Shown piece after piece: positions 9,702-18,587 of a DNA stretch of 64,000 nt (position 1 is its first letter; the number at the start of each line of letters is the position of its first letter). Position numbers and translations under genes: made by a program. The notes under the pieces were generated by a model that did no database searches, was not told the origin of the DNA, and saw only the letters and a list, made by a program, of their open reading frames with translations. Origin of the DNA: Parafilimonas terrae (lineage in GTDB: Bacteria; Bacteroidota; Bacteroidia; Chitinophagales; Chitinophagaceae); assembly GCF_900115755.1 (NCBI RefSeq), contig NZ_FOXQ01000016.1:1-64000 (forward strand), given 5' to 3'.

Positions 9702-11279
9702 ATGAAGAGAATTATTAATATAGGTGTATGGGGCATGGTACTGGTGTTTAGCCTAACCTCATGTAAAAAATATCTTGATATAAATAAGAATCCAAATTCT
9801 GCAACTACCTCAACGCCTGAATTGGTGCTTTCACAGGCACTTACCGCTACAGCGAATGTAGTAAACACTTATAATTCAATGGGCGCCCAGTTAGGTGGAT
9901 ACATGGCTAATGCAGGAGGATACGGCGGCTTTGGTTCTTCGGTTACCTATAACCTGGGTAATGATGATTACCAGAATTGCTGGAACCAGGCTTACGATAA
10001 TTTAGCCGATTACCAGTGGATAATTAATAATACAGAAGGCAATGAAGATTACGATTATTATAATGCTGCGGCGAAAATTATGAAAGCTTATGAATTTCAG
10101 CTTTTAGTGGATACTTATAATGACGTTCCTTATACAGAGGCCTTTAAAGAAACAGAAAACCTGACGCCTACTTATGATAAAGCACAGGATGTTTACCAAA
10201 GCATTTATGCTTTACTGGATGAGGCGATCCAATTGATCAATGACGGAGCTTCTGTAGGTAACATCCAGGAATTTTCTGATAATGATGTTATGTTTAAGGG
10301 CAATATGGACAACTGGAAAAGGTTTGCCAATACAGTAAAACTGCGTATTGCTTTAAGGGGACAATCAGGCGGCCTCAGTTTTAGCAACAGCTATGATCCT
10401 GTTGGCTTTCTGACCACCGATGCTGTCATCAACCCCGGCTATCAAAAGGCTGACGGCAAGCAAAACCCAAAATGGAATACCTGGGGATATACCTATACCG
10501 GGAGCACTGCTAACAGGGCATGGATGCCAACTGAGTTTATAGCTGCATTTTACGACGGCTCAAAATTGAATGATTACAGAGGATATGCCATTTTTAATAA
10601 TTTTGGCGGCTCTTCTTTTGGCACCAATCAATTGGGCTACGAAAGCACAAGCGTACCTTCAGCGCCGGCAGCGGGAAGCTGGATAACGCCTTATGAAGAA
10701 CAGGAAAACAATATTGGTGTTTTGAAAGGCTCAAGTATGGCTATGCCAATTATCACCCTGGCTGAATCGGACTTTTTACAAGCGGAGGCAGCATTGAAGG
10801 GCGGTTTTGGCGTAAGCGGAAGCGCCCAGGATTATTTTTATAACGGCATACTGGATTCTTACAAATACATCTACAGATTGCGTGATGGTTCTTATGATTT
10901 AAACGGCTGGGATCCTGAGGTAGACTATGAAGCTTATCTTAGTGAAGATCTGAATGGTGATAATTACCTGGTGCATTATGAAAATGCATCTTCAAATGAT
11001 CAGCGTCTCGAAGCAATTATCACTCAAAAATATATTGCATTAAATATGGTGAATTCTGACCAGGGCTGGAATGATTTCAGGCGTACAGGATATCCAAAGA
11101 TTGTTAATGGCTCTACTGACGGGACCAAGACATTTGCCTCTTTACAGTCTGTTAGTACAAGACCGGATAAACTGCCTTCAAGGGTATTATATCCTACCAG
11201 CGAATTGTCTTATAACAATGCGAATTTACCCAAGGATATAAGTGAATTTAATTCAATGATCTTCTGGGATCCTAACTGA
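9702..11279 (+). CDS. SusD/RagB-family nutrient-binding lipoprotein
   Basis: This is a 525-residue surface lipoprotein; the signal ends in LTSC (Cys21), followed by KKYLDINKNPN, a typical SusD N-terminus. The motif YEFQLLVDTYNDVPYTEAF (about 132-150) matches the corresponding stretch in the SusD at 4570-6021, so both belong to the SusD-like_2 group, but overall similarity is low. The gene starts 46 bp after its SusC and would cap that barrel. Ligand is unknown. Confidence 0.93.
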   Translation: MKRIINIGVWGMVLVFSLTSCKKYLDINKNPNSATTSTPELVLSQALTATANVVNTYNSMGAQLGGYMANAGGYGGFGSSVTYNLGNDDYQNCWNQAYDNLADYQWIINNTEGNEDYDYYNAAAKIMKAYEFQLLVDTYNDVPYTEAFKETENLTPTYDKAQDVYQSIYALLDEAIQLINDGASVGNIQEFSDNDVMFKGNMDNWKRFANTVKLRIALRGQSGGLSFSNSYDPVGFLTTDAVINPGYQKADGKQNPKWNTWGYTYTGSTANRAWMPTEFIAAFYDGSKLNDYRGYAIFNNFGGSSFGTNQLGYESTSVPSAPAAGSWITPYEEQENNIGVLKGSSMAMPIITLAESDFLQAEAALKGGFGVSGSAQDYFYNGILDSYKYIYRLRDGSYDLNGWDPEVDYEAYLSEDLNGDNYLVHYENASSNDQRLEAIITQKYIALNMVNSDQGWNDFRRTGYPKIVNGSTDGTKTFASLQSVSTRPDKLPSRVLYPTSELSYNNANLPKDISEFNSMIFWDPN

Positions 11280-11325
11280 TTTGTTTAAGTAACTGATAAA
11301 ATTTAATGCATACAAAATACATATT

Positions 11326-12321
11326 ATGAAAAGACTATTTAAAATAGGAGGGTCGCTATTATTGTTAACGAGCATGATGTTTACTTCATGTTTAAAAGAC
11401 GATTCGTTAACACTTGATACCGGCCTGTCAGATAATGTTACTGAATTTGGAAACACCGGGTCCATAGCTACAAATCCCAGTGGAGGTGCCGCACCCAGGT
11501 TTGCAATTGATCTAGGATCATTAAAGACCGGTGATACTGCGTCGTTTAAGGTTAACGTTAATTACGCAGGTGATGAAATGGCGCCGCAGGATATTACGGT
11601 GACTGTAGATATAGACGAATCATTACTCGCTACTTATAATGCTGCGCATAGTGTTGATGGTGCTAACTATATAGCACCCCCAGCGTCTCTTTTTAAAACA
11701 AGTTTTCCAATAACGTTGGTTATACCGAAAGGTAAGCAAACGGCACAAGCTGTAATAGAAGCGCAACTTTCGAATGATTACGATTTTAATGCTGCTTATG
11801 CGCTTCCTTTAAAAATCACTTCAACTTCTGTTGGTGAAGTAAGCGGTAATTTTGGATCTGCTTTATATTCTATAACTGTAAGAAATATTTATGATGGTGA
11901 ATTTACGGTAACAGGTAGTTTTGTTGATCTTACGAATTCTACTTTTACAGCTACCTATCCTAAAACCGCTGACTTGATTACTACCGGGCCAGCTTCAAAT
12001 GCATACTATGAACCGGATTTGAATGGTGGAACATTTGGCTATGCATTCAATGCTGGTGGCAGCGGCTCATACTATGGCAGTTTTGCACCGGTATTTACCT
12101 TTGATGCGGATGGCAATGTTTTGAGTGTTGTGAATTATTATGGTCAACCTTCCAGCAACGGAAGAAGTGCAGAACTTGATCCGGCAGGCGAAAATAAAAT
12201 GACATTCGATGCAGATGGCACTCCAAAGGAGCTGAATGTAAGCTATTTTATGCTTCAGCCCGGAACTTCCGTACGTTGTAAATTCGCTGAAAAGTATGTA
12301 TACGTTGGGCCAAGGCCGTAA
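11326..12321 (+). CDS. DUF1735-type surface lipoprotein in SusCD operon
   Basis: This 331-residue lipoprotein has a signal ending FTSC (Cys22). The N-terminal half (about 50-190) looks like the DUF1735 beta-sandwich often found in accessory glycan-binding proteins of Sus-like systems, with phrases such as DITVTVDIDESLLATYNAAH and ITLVIPKGKQTAQAVI. The C-terminal half resembles DUF4361-like lipocalin folds. It starts 46 bp after the SusD gene and precedes a terminator, so it is the third gene of that operon. It probably helps bind the nutrient outside the cell; family names are from memory and moderately sure. Confidence 0.75.
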   Translation: MKRLFKIGGSLLLLTSMMFTSCLKDDSLTLDTGLSDNVTEFGNTGSIATNPSGGAAPRFAIDLGSLKTGDTASFKVNVNYAGDEMAPQDITVTVDIDESLLATYNAAHSVDGANYIAPPASLFKTSFPITLVIPKGKQTAQAVIEAQLSNDYDFNAAYALPLKITSTSVGEVSGNFGSALYSITVRNIYDGEFTVTGSFVDLTNSTFTATYPKTADLITTGPASNAYYEPDLNGGTFGYAFNAGGSGSYYGSFAPVFTFDADGNVLSVVNYYGQPSSNGRSAELDPAGENKMTFDADGTPKELNVSYFMLQPGTSVRCKFAEKYVYVGPRP

Positions 12322-12338
12322 TCATGAATCTTCGTTTA

Positions 12339-12372
12339 ATAAAAGCCGTTTCTGTTTGAAACGGCTTTTATT
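12339..12372 (+). terminator. Rho-independent terminator ending second susCD operon
   Basis: AAAAGCCGTTTC (12341-12352) pairs perfectly with GAAACGGCTTTT (12358-12369) over a 5-nt TGTTT loop and is followed by ATTATT. It lies 20 bp after the stop of the DUF1735 gene. Confidence 0.88.
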
Positions 12373-12460
12373 ATTATAATTATCTATAAGATTTCCATAA
12401 CTGACCTACATCTTAACATATCTTAAATCACCCGATTTTACAACCATATTCAAGAAACCA

Positions 12461-12468
12461 TAGATTTG
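12461..12468 (+). promoter_or_regulatory. Candidate Bacteroidota -7 box (TAGATTTG)
   Basis: TAGATTTG matches TAnnTTTG and lies 14 bp before the ATG of the next lipoprotein gene, which fits a very short leader. No clear -33 TTTG was found at the usual 19-21 bp spacing, so the call is tentative. Confidence 0.4.
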
Positions 12469-12482
12469 CCGAAAATTCCCTC

Positions 12483-13334
12483 ATGCGTTTTTTCAAGCCT
12501 GTTATTGCAGCCGCTGCTTTGATGATTGCGTTTGCTTCCTGCAAAAAGGATTCTAACTCTATAGATACAACACCCAATTTTTATTTTGTAAATGGAGGCC
12601 CGGCCGGGTTTGATGATAACCTGATCTTATTCCCCTCTGCCGATACGCTTACCTTCAATATGATTATATCCTCCACCTACCTGCCTTCAAAAGAGGTTAC
12701 CATTATGTTGAGCGTGGAAGATTCATCCCGCCAGTATTATAATTCCGTGCATTTTACCAATTACCAACAAATGCCTTCTACTGCTTATAGTTTTCAAACC
12801 AGCATTACTGCTACTACAGAAAGCGTTTACGATACCATTCCCGTAAAGCTTAATAAACAGTTTCTTGGTGGCGAAGACTATATGCTGCCTGTAGTTATAA
12901 CTTCCATAAGCCAGTATAAGCTGGATACAAGCAGGCGGGTTTTATACCTGCATACTTCAGGTAATAAACTGGCCGGCATTTATGCTTCCACCAGTTTTAA
13001 AACAAGTTATGATGGTGATGCCGCCGGCGGTACCATCAGCGATACAGCCACTACCAAGTTAATCAAAAACCTGGCGCCGGTGTCTTCCACACAGTCTCAG
13101 CTTGACTACGCAGAACTTGGCTCAAACGGCTGGAAATACCTGTTAACCTATACAAACGGAACTTTTATAGTTGGTGTAAATGACGTGGCAAAAAACTCGG
13201 TACAACCCGGGTCATTTACCATTATAACATCCACCTTCAACCCGCTTACAAAAGATATTTATATTAAAAGCAGCTATAAAAATTTAAGCGGTGATGAGCG
13301 TATTGTTGAAGAATCGCTAACATTGCAGAAATAA
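12483..13334 (+). CDS. DUF1735/DUF4361-like lipoprotein
   Basis: The protein has 283 residues with a lipoprotein signal ending FASC (Cys20). Residues about 45-150 hold a DUF1735-like sandwich with the same logic as the lipoprotein at 11326-12321 (SKEVTIMLSVEDSSRQYYNS, DTIPVKLNKQFLGGEDYMLP). The remainder resembles a DUF4361-like barrel. It has its own promoter after a terminator and is followed 11 bp later by the DUF3467 gene, so the two may be co-transcribed. Likely a surface binding protein; no ligand can be inferred. Confidence 0.65.
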   Translation: MRFFKPVIAAAALMIAFASCKKDSNSIDTTPNFYFVNGGPAGFDDNLILFPSADTLTFNMIISSTYLPSKEVTIMLSVEDSSRQYYNSVHFTNYQQMPSTAYSFQTSITATTESVYDTIPVKLNKQFLGGEDYMLPVVITSISQYKLDTSRRVLYLHTSGNKLAGIYASTSFKTSYDGDAAGGTISDTATTKLIKNLAPVSSTQSQLDYAELGSNGWKYLLTYTNGTFIVGVNDVAKNSVQPGSFTIITSTFNPLTKDIYIKSSYKNLSGDERIVEESLTLQK

Positions 13335-13345
13335 ATTTACAGGTT

Positions 13346-13663
13346 ATGGCAGATCAGCCTCAGCAGCAGCAGAACCAGCTCAACATAGAAATAAGTGAAG
13401 AAGTGTCCGAAGGAACTTATGCCAATCTTGCCATTATAACGCACAGCCACGCCGAGTTTGTAATAGACTTTGTGAATGTAATGCCCGGCACGCCCAAGAG
13501 CAAAGTAAAATCCCGCATCATCCTTACGCCTATGCATGCCAAACGTTTCATGCGTGCCATGCAGGAAAATATTGAGCGTTATGAAAATGTTCACGGGAAA
13601 ATACAAGACCTTGAACAGGTTGAAATCCCTCTTAATTTCGGCGGCCCCACCGCGCAGGCATAA
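13346..13663 (+). CDS. DUF3467 family protein
   Basis: A 105-residue soluble protein without signal peptide. It starts with a Gln-rich stretch and continues as the DUF3467 fold (about 12-95), recognisable from EGTYANLAIITHSHAEFVID and SRIILTPMHAKRFMRAMQEN. Members are common in Bacteroidota and of unknown function. It lies 11 bp after a lipoprotein gene and 115 bp before the VWA gene. The context does not reveal its role. Confidence 0.88.
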   Translation: MADQPQQQQNQLNIEISEEVSEGTYANLAIITHSHAEFVIDFVNVMPGTPKSKVKSRIILTPMHAKRFMRAMQENIERYENVHGKIQDLEQVEIPLNFGGPTAQA

Positions 13664-13778
13664 CTATCTTTCTCTTCAGCACAACTGAAAGTTGCTGCTG
13701 TACCTTTCTTATTAAAGAAAACTAAATTCTCCCTTTCAAAGGTTGAAGGCTTTCATTTTTTTATGTAGCTTACACGTT

Positions 13779-14876
13779 ATGATTGGAAACAGGTTTGTAA
13801 AATTTGATCCTGCAGCGAATGGTAAAAGCAAATTTGAGCAGTTGCTTGATATTTTCATGCAATTGCTTACCTATACCAGCGGCGATGCCGATGAAGCGCT
13901 GCAATGGATGAATGAGCTGGATAAAAAGTACCAGCTTACAGATGATGAATATGGTATGGGCGATTTTATTGATGACCTGAAACGTAATGGTTACATAAAA
14001 GATAATAGTGAAACCGGCGCTTTACAGATAACCGCTAAGAGCGAACAAAGCATTCGTAAAAAAAGCCTTGAAGAAATATTCGGCAAACTTAAAAAAAGTA
14101 AACAGGGCGATCATACAACCAATAAGCCCGGGCAGGGTGATGAAATAAGTCCTGATTACCGGCCATTCCAGTTTGGCGATATGCTGGAGCAGATTGATTT
14201 TACGGAAAGCATTCGCAACGCCCAGATCAATCATGGCGTAGAAAGCTTTCAGATGCATGAGGATGATCTGCAGATCCGCGAAACAGATTTTAAGGCGCAA
14301 ACATCCACTGTGCTGATGATTGATATTTCACACAGCATGATCTTGTATGGCGAAGACCGGATTACGCCGGCAAAGAAAGTGGCTATGGCCCTGAGTGAGC
14401 TTATCACTACAAAATATCCTAAAGACACGCTGGATATTGTGGTATTTGGCAACGATGCCTGGCCGGTTGAAATTAAAGATTTGCCTTACCTGCAGGTGGG
14501 CCCGTATCATACCAATACCGTTGCAGGTATTGAGCTGGCAATGGATATCCTGCGCCGCAGAAGAAACCCCAACAAACAGATTTTTATGATAACCGATGGC
14601 AAGCCCACCTGTTTAAAAATTGGAGGCCGTTATTATAAAAATGCTTTCGGGCTCGACAGGAAAATTACCAATCGATGTTTAAACCTGGCCGCGCAATGCA
14701 AAAAGCTGAAAATCCCTATTACTACATTCATGATAGCAAGCGATCCTTATTTGCAGCGTTTTGTAACAGAGTTTACGGAAACCAATAATGGTAAAGCATT
14801 CTTTGCATCGCTGGACAAACTAGGCGCCTTCATCTTCCGGGATTTTGAAAGCGGTAAAAGAAAAACAGTGTATTAA
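13779..14876 (+). CDS. VWA domain protein, partner of MoxR-type AAA ATPase
   Basis: This 365-residue cytoplasmic protein is read from ATG at 13779; an in-frame TTG at 13743 would add an unlikely hydrophobic leader. A variable charged region (about 1-165) is followed by a von Willebrand A domain (about 170-350). The metal-site (MIDAS) residues are visible: DISHS (DxSxS), a Thr in GPYHTNT and an Asp in ITDGKP. Proteins of this kind act as chaperone-like pairs with MoxR ATPases in metal insertion or complex assembly. The ATPase gene lies 700 bp downstream on the same strand, separated by repeats and a GxxExxY gene, so the original operon has probably been interrupted. Confidence 0.88.
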   Translation: MIGNRFVKFDPAANGKSKFEQLLDIFMQLLTYTSGDADEALQWMNELDKKYQLTDDEYGMGDFIDDLKRNGYIKDNSETGALQITAKSEQSIRKKSLEEIFGKLKKSKQGDHTTNKPGQGDEISPDYRPFQFGDMLEQIDFTESIRNAQINHGVESFQMHEDDLQIRETDFKAQTSTVLMIDISHSMILYGEDRITPAKKVAMALSELITTKYPKDTLDIVVFGNDAWPVEIKDLPYLQVGPYHTNTVAGIELAMDILRRRRNPNKQIFMITDGKPTCLKIGGRYYKNAFGLDRKITNRCLNLAAQCKKLKIPITTFMIASDPYLQRFVTEFTETNNGKAFFASLDKLGAFIFRDFESGKRKTVY

Positions 14877-14880
14877 AGTT

Positions 14881-15134
14881 TGCCACAAAGCCACGAAGGT
14901 TTTGGATGAACACTTAAATAAAAAAACTTAGTGCCCTGGTGTCTTAGTGGCTAAATTAAATGCCACGAAGTCACAGAGCCACGAAGGTTTGGTTGGTGAC
15001 TTAACTAAAAAAACTTAGCGTCCTGGCGCCTTGGTGGCAAAATTAAATGCCACGAAGTCACAAAGCCACGAAGATTTTTGGTTGAACATTTAAAATAAAA
15101 AAACTTAGTGCCCTGGTGCCTTAGTGGCAAAATT
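14881..15134. repeat. Three tandem copies of an ~87-bp hairpin repeat
   Basis: Copies begin at about 14881 (80 bp, left arm shortened), 14961 (87 bp) and 15048 (87 bp). Each has a left arm such as TGCCACGAAGTCACAAAGCC, an A/T-rich loop ending in a run of A, and a right arm such as CTTAGTGCCCTGGTGCCTTA followed by GTGGCA. The arms are imperfectly complementary, so each copy could fold into a long hairpin. The copies differ at scattered positions, which shows age. The right arm of the third copy directly precedes the GxxExxY gene and supplies an in-frame GTG. Confidence 0.85.
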
Positions 15135-15144
15135 AGTTAAGGAT

Positions 15145-15525
15145 ATGTTGTCAGAACAAGAAGAATATTTGGCTAAGGAAATAGTTGATTGTGCATTTAA
15201 AGTGCATAAGCAGCTTGGGCCGGGGTTACTTGAAAAAGTATATGAAATATGTTTTTGTCATGAATTGAGTAAAAAAGGCATTGAACATAAAAGGCAGGTG
15301 GATATTCCCATTTTCTATGATAATCTTGTTTTCAATGAAGGGTTAAGGTTAGATGTTTTGGTTGAAGATTTAATAATTTGCGAATTAAAAGCAGTCGATT
15401 TAGTAAATCCATTGTGGCAGGCTCAGGTAATAAGTCATCTTAAGCTTACAAATAAACGTTTAGGTTTTCTGATCAACTTTAATACCCCTGTGATTAAAAA
15501 TGGAATTAAAAGATTTGTTGTATAA
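15145..15525 (+). CDS. GxxExxY family protein (PD-(D/E)XK nuclease fold)
   Basis: The protein has 126 residues from ATG at 15145; an in-frame GTG at 15124 lies in the repeat arm and is less likely. The family signature GPGLLEKVYE (GxxExxY) is at about 27-36. A nuclease-like core follows with LRLDVLVED and ICELKAVD, giving the D...ExK pattern. GxxExxY proteins are abundant in Bacteroidota and environmental bacteria; their function is unknown. The gene is bounded by hairpin repeat copies on the left and a single right arm on the right, as if gene and repeats moved or were acquired together. Confidence 0.9.
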   Translation: MLSEQEEYLAKEIVDCAFKVHKQLGPGLLEKVYEICFCHELSKKGIEHKRQVDIPIFYDNLVFNEGLRLDVLVEDLIICELKAVDLVNPLWQAQVISHLKLTNKRLGFLINFNTPVIKNGIKRFVV

Positions 15526-15545
15526 TTAGAGAAGGTAATTAAATT

Positions 15546-15574
15546 CAGTGTCTTAGTGCCTTTGTGGCAAAAAA
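15546..15574. repeat. Solitary right arm of the hairpin repeat
   Basis: The sequence CTTAGTGCCTTTGTGGCA (about 15552-15569) matches the right arms of the three repeats at 14881-15134. No left arm is present next to it; the GxxExxY gene lies between it and the third copy. It supplies an in-frame GTG at 15564 just before the real ATG of the ATPase gene. Confidence 0.75.
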
Positions 15575-15581
15575 ATTAATA

Positions 15582-17129
15582 ATGAATATAGACAAGATAA
15601 AAACATTAGGCGAGTTAAAAAGAAGTGGTTATAAATCCATTTCTGTGAAAGATGAAATAAGAAAGAATCTTATTGAAAGCATACGCAATAAAGAAAATAC
15701 TTTCAAAGGAATTATCGGTTATGAAGATTCTGTAATTCCCGATACGGAAAGAGCTTTGTTGAGCCGCCACAATATTTTATTCCTCGGTTTGCGCGGCCAG
15801 GCAAAAACACGTATGGCCAGGCAAATGACCGATTTGCTGGATGAATACATCCCGGTAATTGCAGGCAGCGAAGTAAATGATGACCCGCTGCACCCTTTAA
15901 GCAAATATGCTAAAGACCTTATTGCAGAACATGCAGATGAAACGCCTATAACATGGTTGCACCGCAGCGAGCGTTATGGTGAAAAACTGGCAACACCCGA
16001 TGTAAGCGTTGCAGATTTAATTGGCGACATTGATCCAATCAAGGCCGCCAATCTCCGTTTAAGTTTTGCAGATGAAAGGGTAATCCATTACGGCATTATC
16101 CCGCGCAGTAACCGCAGCATTTTCGTTATCAACGAAATTCCAGATTTGCAGGCACGTATACAGGTAGCGCTGTTTAATATTCTTGAGGAAGGCGATATAC
16201 AGATACGTGGTTTTAAATTAAGAATGCCCTTAGATATCTTATTTGTATTCACTGCCAATCCTGAAGACTATACAAACCGCGGCAGTATTGTTACGCCTTT
16301 AAAAGACAGGATTCAGAGCCAGATATTAACGCATTATCCGAAAACGATTGAAACATCCCTGGAAATAACGGAACAGGAAGCGGATATTCTTGAAGATCAA
16401 AAATCGCTTATAACTATAAGTGACCTGGTGAAGCGCCTGATTGAACAGGTGGCTTTTGAAGCGCGTAACAACGAGTATGTAGATAAGAAAAGCGGAGTGA
16501 GCGCAAGGTTGCCCATTGCTGCTATGGAAAATGCTTACAGCAGCGCCGAAAGAAGAAGTATTCGTAACAATGAGCAGCATACACAAATCTGGATAAGCGA
16601 CCTGGTTGGCATTATTCCATCTATAACCGGTAAGATAGAACTGGTATATGAAGGTGAACAGGAAGGCCCTTACCAGGTGGCGGTTAATTTGCTTGATAAA
16701 GCCATCCGTTCGCAGTTCATTACTTATTTTCCAAATCCTGAAACATTAAAAAAGCGCAGGACCACGGGCAAAGCTTCACAGGCTGAAAGAGAAAATGATA
16801 ATCCATATAAAGCTATAACAAAATGGTTTGATGCAGGCAATCATATAGATGTAATGGTGGATGCAAAAGATGCCGATAAAATAAATGCTTTGTATAAAGT
16901 GGATGGCTTATATGGCTTTGTAAAAAAATATTTTCCGCATGCCAATGAAAAAGAAAATGCTTTATTAATGGAGTTTGTTTTGCATGGCCTTGCTGCTTAT
17001 TCACTTATCAGTAAAAAAGTTATTGAAGGGAAAATAGAATTTAAAGACCTTATTGGCAGCATGATGAACCTGGGCCAGATGAATTATAACGATGATGACG
17101 ATGATTTGAATGACGATAACTTCAGGTAG
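15582..17129 (+). CDS. MoxR/BchI-like AAA ATPase
   Basis: This is a 515-residue cytoplasmic ATPase. ATG at 15582 is chosen because the in-frame GTG at 15564 lies within a repeat arm. The Walker A loop is GLRGQAKT (about 69-76), using the GxxGxAKT form common in MoxR proteins. The Walker B strand reads IFVINEIPDL, with Asn in place of the usual Asp before the catalytic Glu. Sensor 1 lies in FVFTANPEDY. The C-terminus is strongly acidic (DDDDDLNDDN). It very likely works with the VWA protein at 13779-14876 on an unknown client. Confidence 0.88.
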   Translation: MNIDKIKTLGELKRSGYKSISVKDEIRKNLIESIRNKENTFKGIIGYEDSVIPDTERALLSRHNILFLGLRGQAKTRMARQMTDLLDEYIPVIAGSEVNDDPLHPLSKYAKDLIAEHADETPITWLHRSERYGEKLATPDVSVADLIGDIDPIKAANLRLSFADERVIHYGIIPRSNRSIFVINEIPDLQARIQVALFNILEEGDIQIRGFKLRMPLDILFVFTANPEDYTNRGSIVTPLKDRIQSQILTHYPKTIETSLEITEQEADILEDQKSLITISDLVKRLIEQVAFEARNNEYVDKKSGVSARLPIAAMENAYSSAERRSIRNNEQHTQIWISDLVGIIPSITGKIELVYEGEQEGPYQVAVNLLDKAIRSQFITYFPNPETLKKRRTTGKASQAERENDNPYKAITKWFDAGNHIDVMVDAKDADKINALYKVDGLYGFVKKYFPHANEKENALLMEFVLHGLAAYSLISKKVIEGKIEFKDLIGSMMNLGQMNYNDDDDDLNDDNFR

Positions 17130-17139
17130 TTATTAAAAA

Positions 17140-17250
17140 GTTCAAAAGTTCACGGGTTCACTTGTTCACAGGTTTATTTTCAACCCTAACCCAATTACAA
17201 AATTTTTGGTTCCTTAACCTTTCAATTAATAAACTATTCAACCAACCAAC
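17140..17250. repeat. Degenerate 'gttcac' intergenic element
   Basis: A low-complexity stretch with repeated GTTCAC-like words (for example AGTTCACGGGTTCACTTG) and ACCAACCAAC. Its reverse complement can be aligned along most of its length with 58300-58410, including GTTGGTT, TTGAAAG and GTGAACxxGTGAxCC blocks. It carries no reading frame I would support. Confidence 0.45.
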
Positions 17251-17257
17251 TTATTCT

Positions 17258-18496
17258 TTAATTATTGCTATAATAATACAGCAGGTTGCTGTTATTATCT
17301 TCAAAGATTTCCCGGCTGTAATGCTGAATATCCTGCACCGTTACAGCCTGGTATTTTGAAAGCTCCTGGTTCATTAAATCTGCATTTCCAAGCAATTCAT
17401 AATATGCCAGGCTGCTGGCACGGCTCATCAACGAAATATCTTCAAATGCAATAATGCTTTCTGTTTTATTCTTTACTTTCTGAAGTTCTTCTTCACTTAT
17501 GATATTTTCTTTTAACCGGGTTAATTCTTCGGCAATGGCATTTTCCGCAGCTTTCATCGATACACCTTTTACAAGCTTCCCTTCAATGGAGAGCAAGCCC
17601 GGATCAATGCTGCCAAAATGATAACATTCAATGTTGCTGAATAACCGCTTCTCTTTTATAAGCGACTGGTATAAACGGGATGAGGCGCCACCACCCAGGA
17701 TTTCTGTTATTAAATCTGCTGCATGATACCCGGCATCAAGCCTTCCCGGAATATGCCATGTTGCATAAAATGCATCCAGAGGAACATCGGCCTTTATTTC
17801 TTCCGCATGTTTAATTGTTTGCTTTGGCTCGGCAGGTAAATGATGCAGGTATTTAACACCAGGCTCAATGGTGCCAAACCATTTTTCTGCAAGGCGTTTA
17901 ATGTTATCTGTTTTCACATTCCCGGCTACTACCAATATTGCATTCATGGGCCTGTAATGCTTAAAGAAGAAATGCTTTACATCTTCCAGTTTGGCATCTT
18001 CAATATGGCCAAGCTCTTTTCCTATCGTCATCCACCTGTAAGGATGCGTTGTATAAGCCAGCTCCCGCATTTTATGCCAGGCATCGCCATAAGGTTTATT
18101 GATATAATGCTCTTTAAATTCTTCGCTTACCACTTTACGTTGCACATCCAGGCTTTTTTTACTGAATGCAAGGCTCAGCATCCTGTCGCTTTCCAGCCAA
18201 AAAGCTGTTTCTATATTTTCAGCGGGCAACTGGCAGTAATAATTGGTGAGGTCGTTTGTTGTATAGGCGTTATTCTCGCCGCCGGCACGCTGCAGCGGTT
18301 CATCATAATCAGGAATATTAATGCTGCCGCCAAACATAAGGTGTTCAAACAAATGGGCAAACCCTGTTTTTGAAGGTTCTTCATCCCTTGCGCCCACATC
18401 GTATAAAACATTTACAACAGCCATTGGCGTTGTATTATCTTCATGCACCAGAACGCGCAGGCCATTATCTAAAACAAAACGGTTATAATGTATCAT
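17258..18496 (-). CDS. M16 family zinc metallopeptidase
   Basis: A 412-residue M16-type (insulinase/processing peptidase-like) protease. ATG at 18496 gives the usual start MIHYNRFVLDNGLRV; a longer in-frame start at 18523 is possible. The inverted zinc motif HxxEH is present as HLFEH (about 49-53), with the third ligand Glu in a downstream helix. The N-terminal M16 domain (about 10-155) and the inactive C-terminal half (about 165-350, with GGGASSRLYQSL) are both complete. No signal peptide is seen. It is a single gene, facing the ATPase gene. Confidence 0.92.
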   Translation of the reverse strand: MIHYNRFVLDNGLRVLVHEDNTTPMAVVNVLYDVGARDEEPSKTGFAHLFEHLMFGGSINIPDYDEPLQRAGGENNAYTTNDLTNYYCQLPAENIETAFWLESDRMLSLAFSKKSLDVQRKVVSEEFKEHYINKPYGDAWHKMRELAYTTHPYRWMTIGKELGHIEDAKLEDVKHFFFKHYRPMNAILVVAGNVKTDNIKRLAEKWFGTIEPGVKYLHHLPAEPKQTIKHAEEIKADVPLDAFYATWHIPGRLDAGYHAADLITEILGGGASSRLYQSLIKEKRLFSNIECYHFGSIDPGLLSIEGKLVKGVSMKAAENAIAEELTRLKENIISEEELQKVKNKTESIIAFEDISLMSRASSLAYYELLGNADLMNQELSKYQAVTVQDIQHYSREIFEDNNSNLLYYYSNN

Positions 18497-18587
18497 GGAA
18501 TTTCTACAGTTTAAAAATTGCAATCATAGCAGCAAGGAAGCTCCAGCTTAGTTGTACTGAGCTTGCAGCTTTTGCAACAAAGCAAAC

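Noticed and set aside
13743-13778. TTG start adding a hydrophobic N-terminus to the VWA protein
   Set aside because: The added stretch MKAFIFLCSLHV is short, lacks a cleavage site, and the ATG at 13779 is a better start for a cytoplasmic MoxR partner.
15124-15144. GTG start for the GxxExxY gene
   Set aside because: The GTG is part of the hairpin repeat arm, and the ATG at 15145 gives the usual family start.
17840-18373. A 177-residue plus-strand frame opposite the M16 peptidase gene
   Set aside because: It is the mirror of a well-supported coding region and has no domain or promoter.
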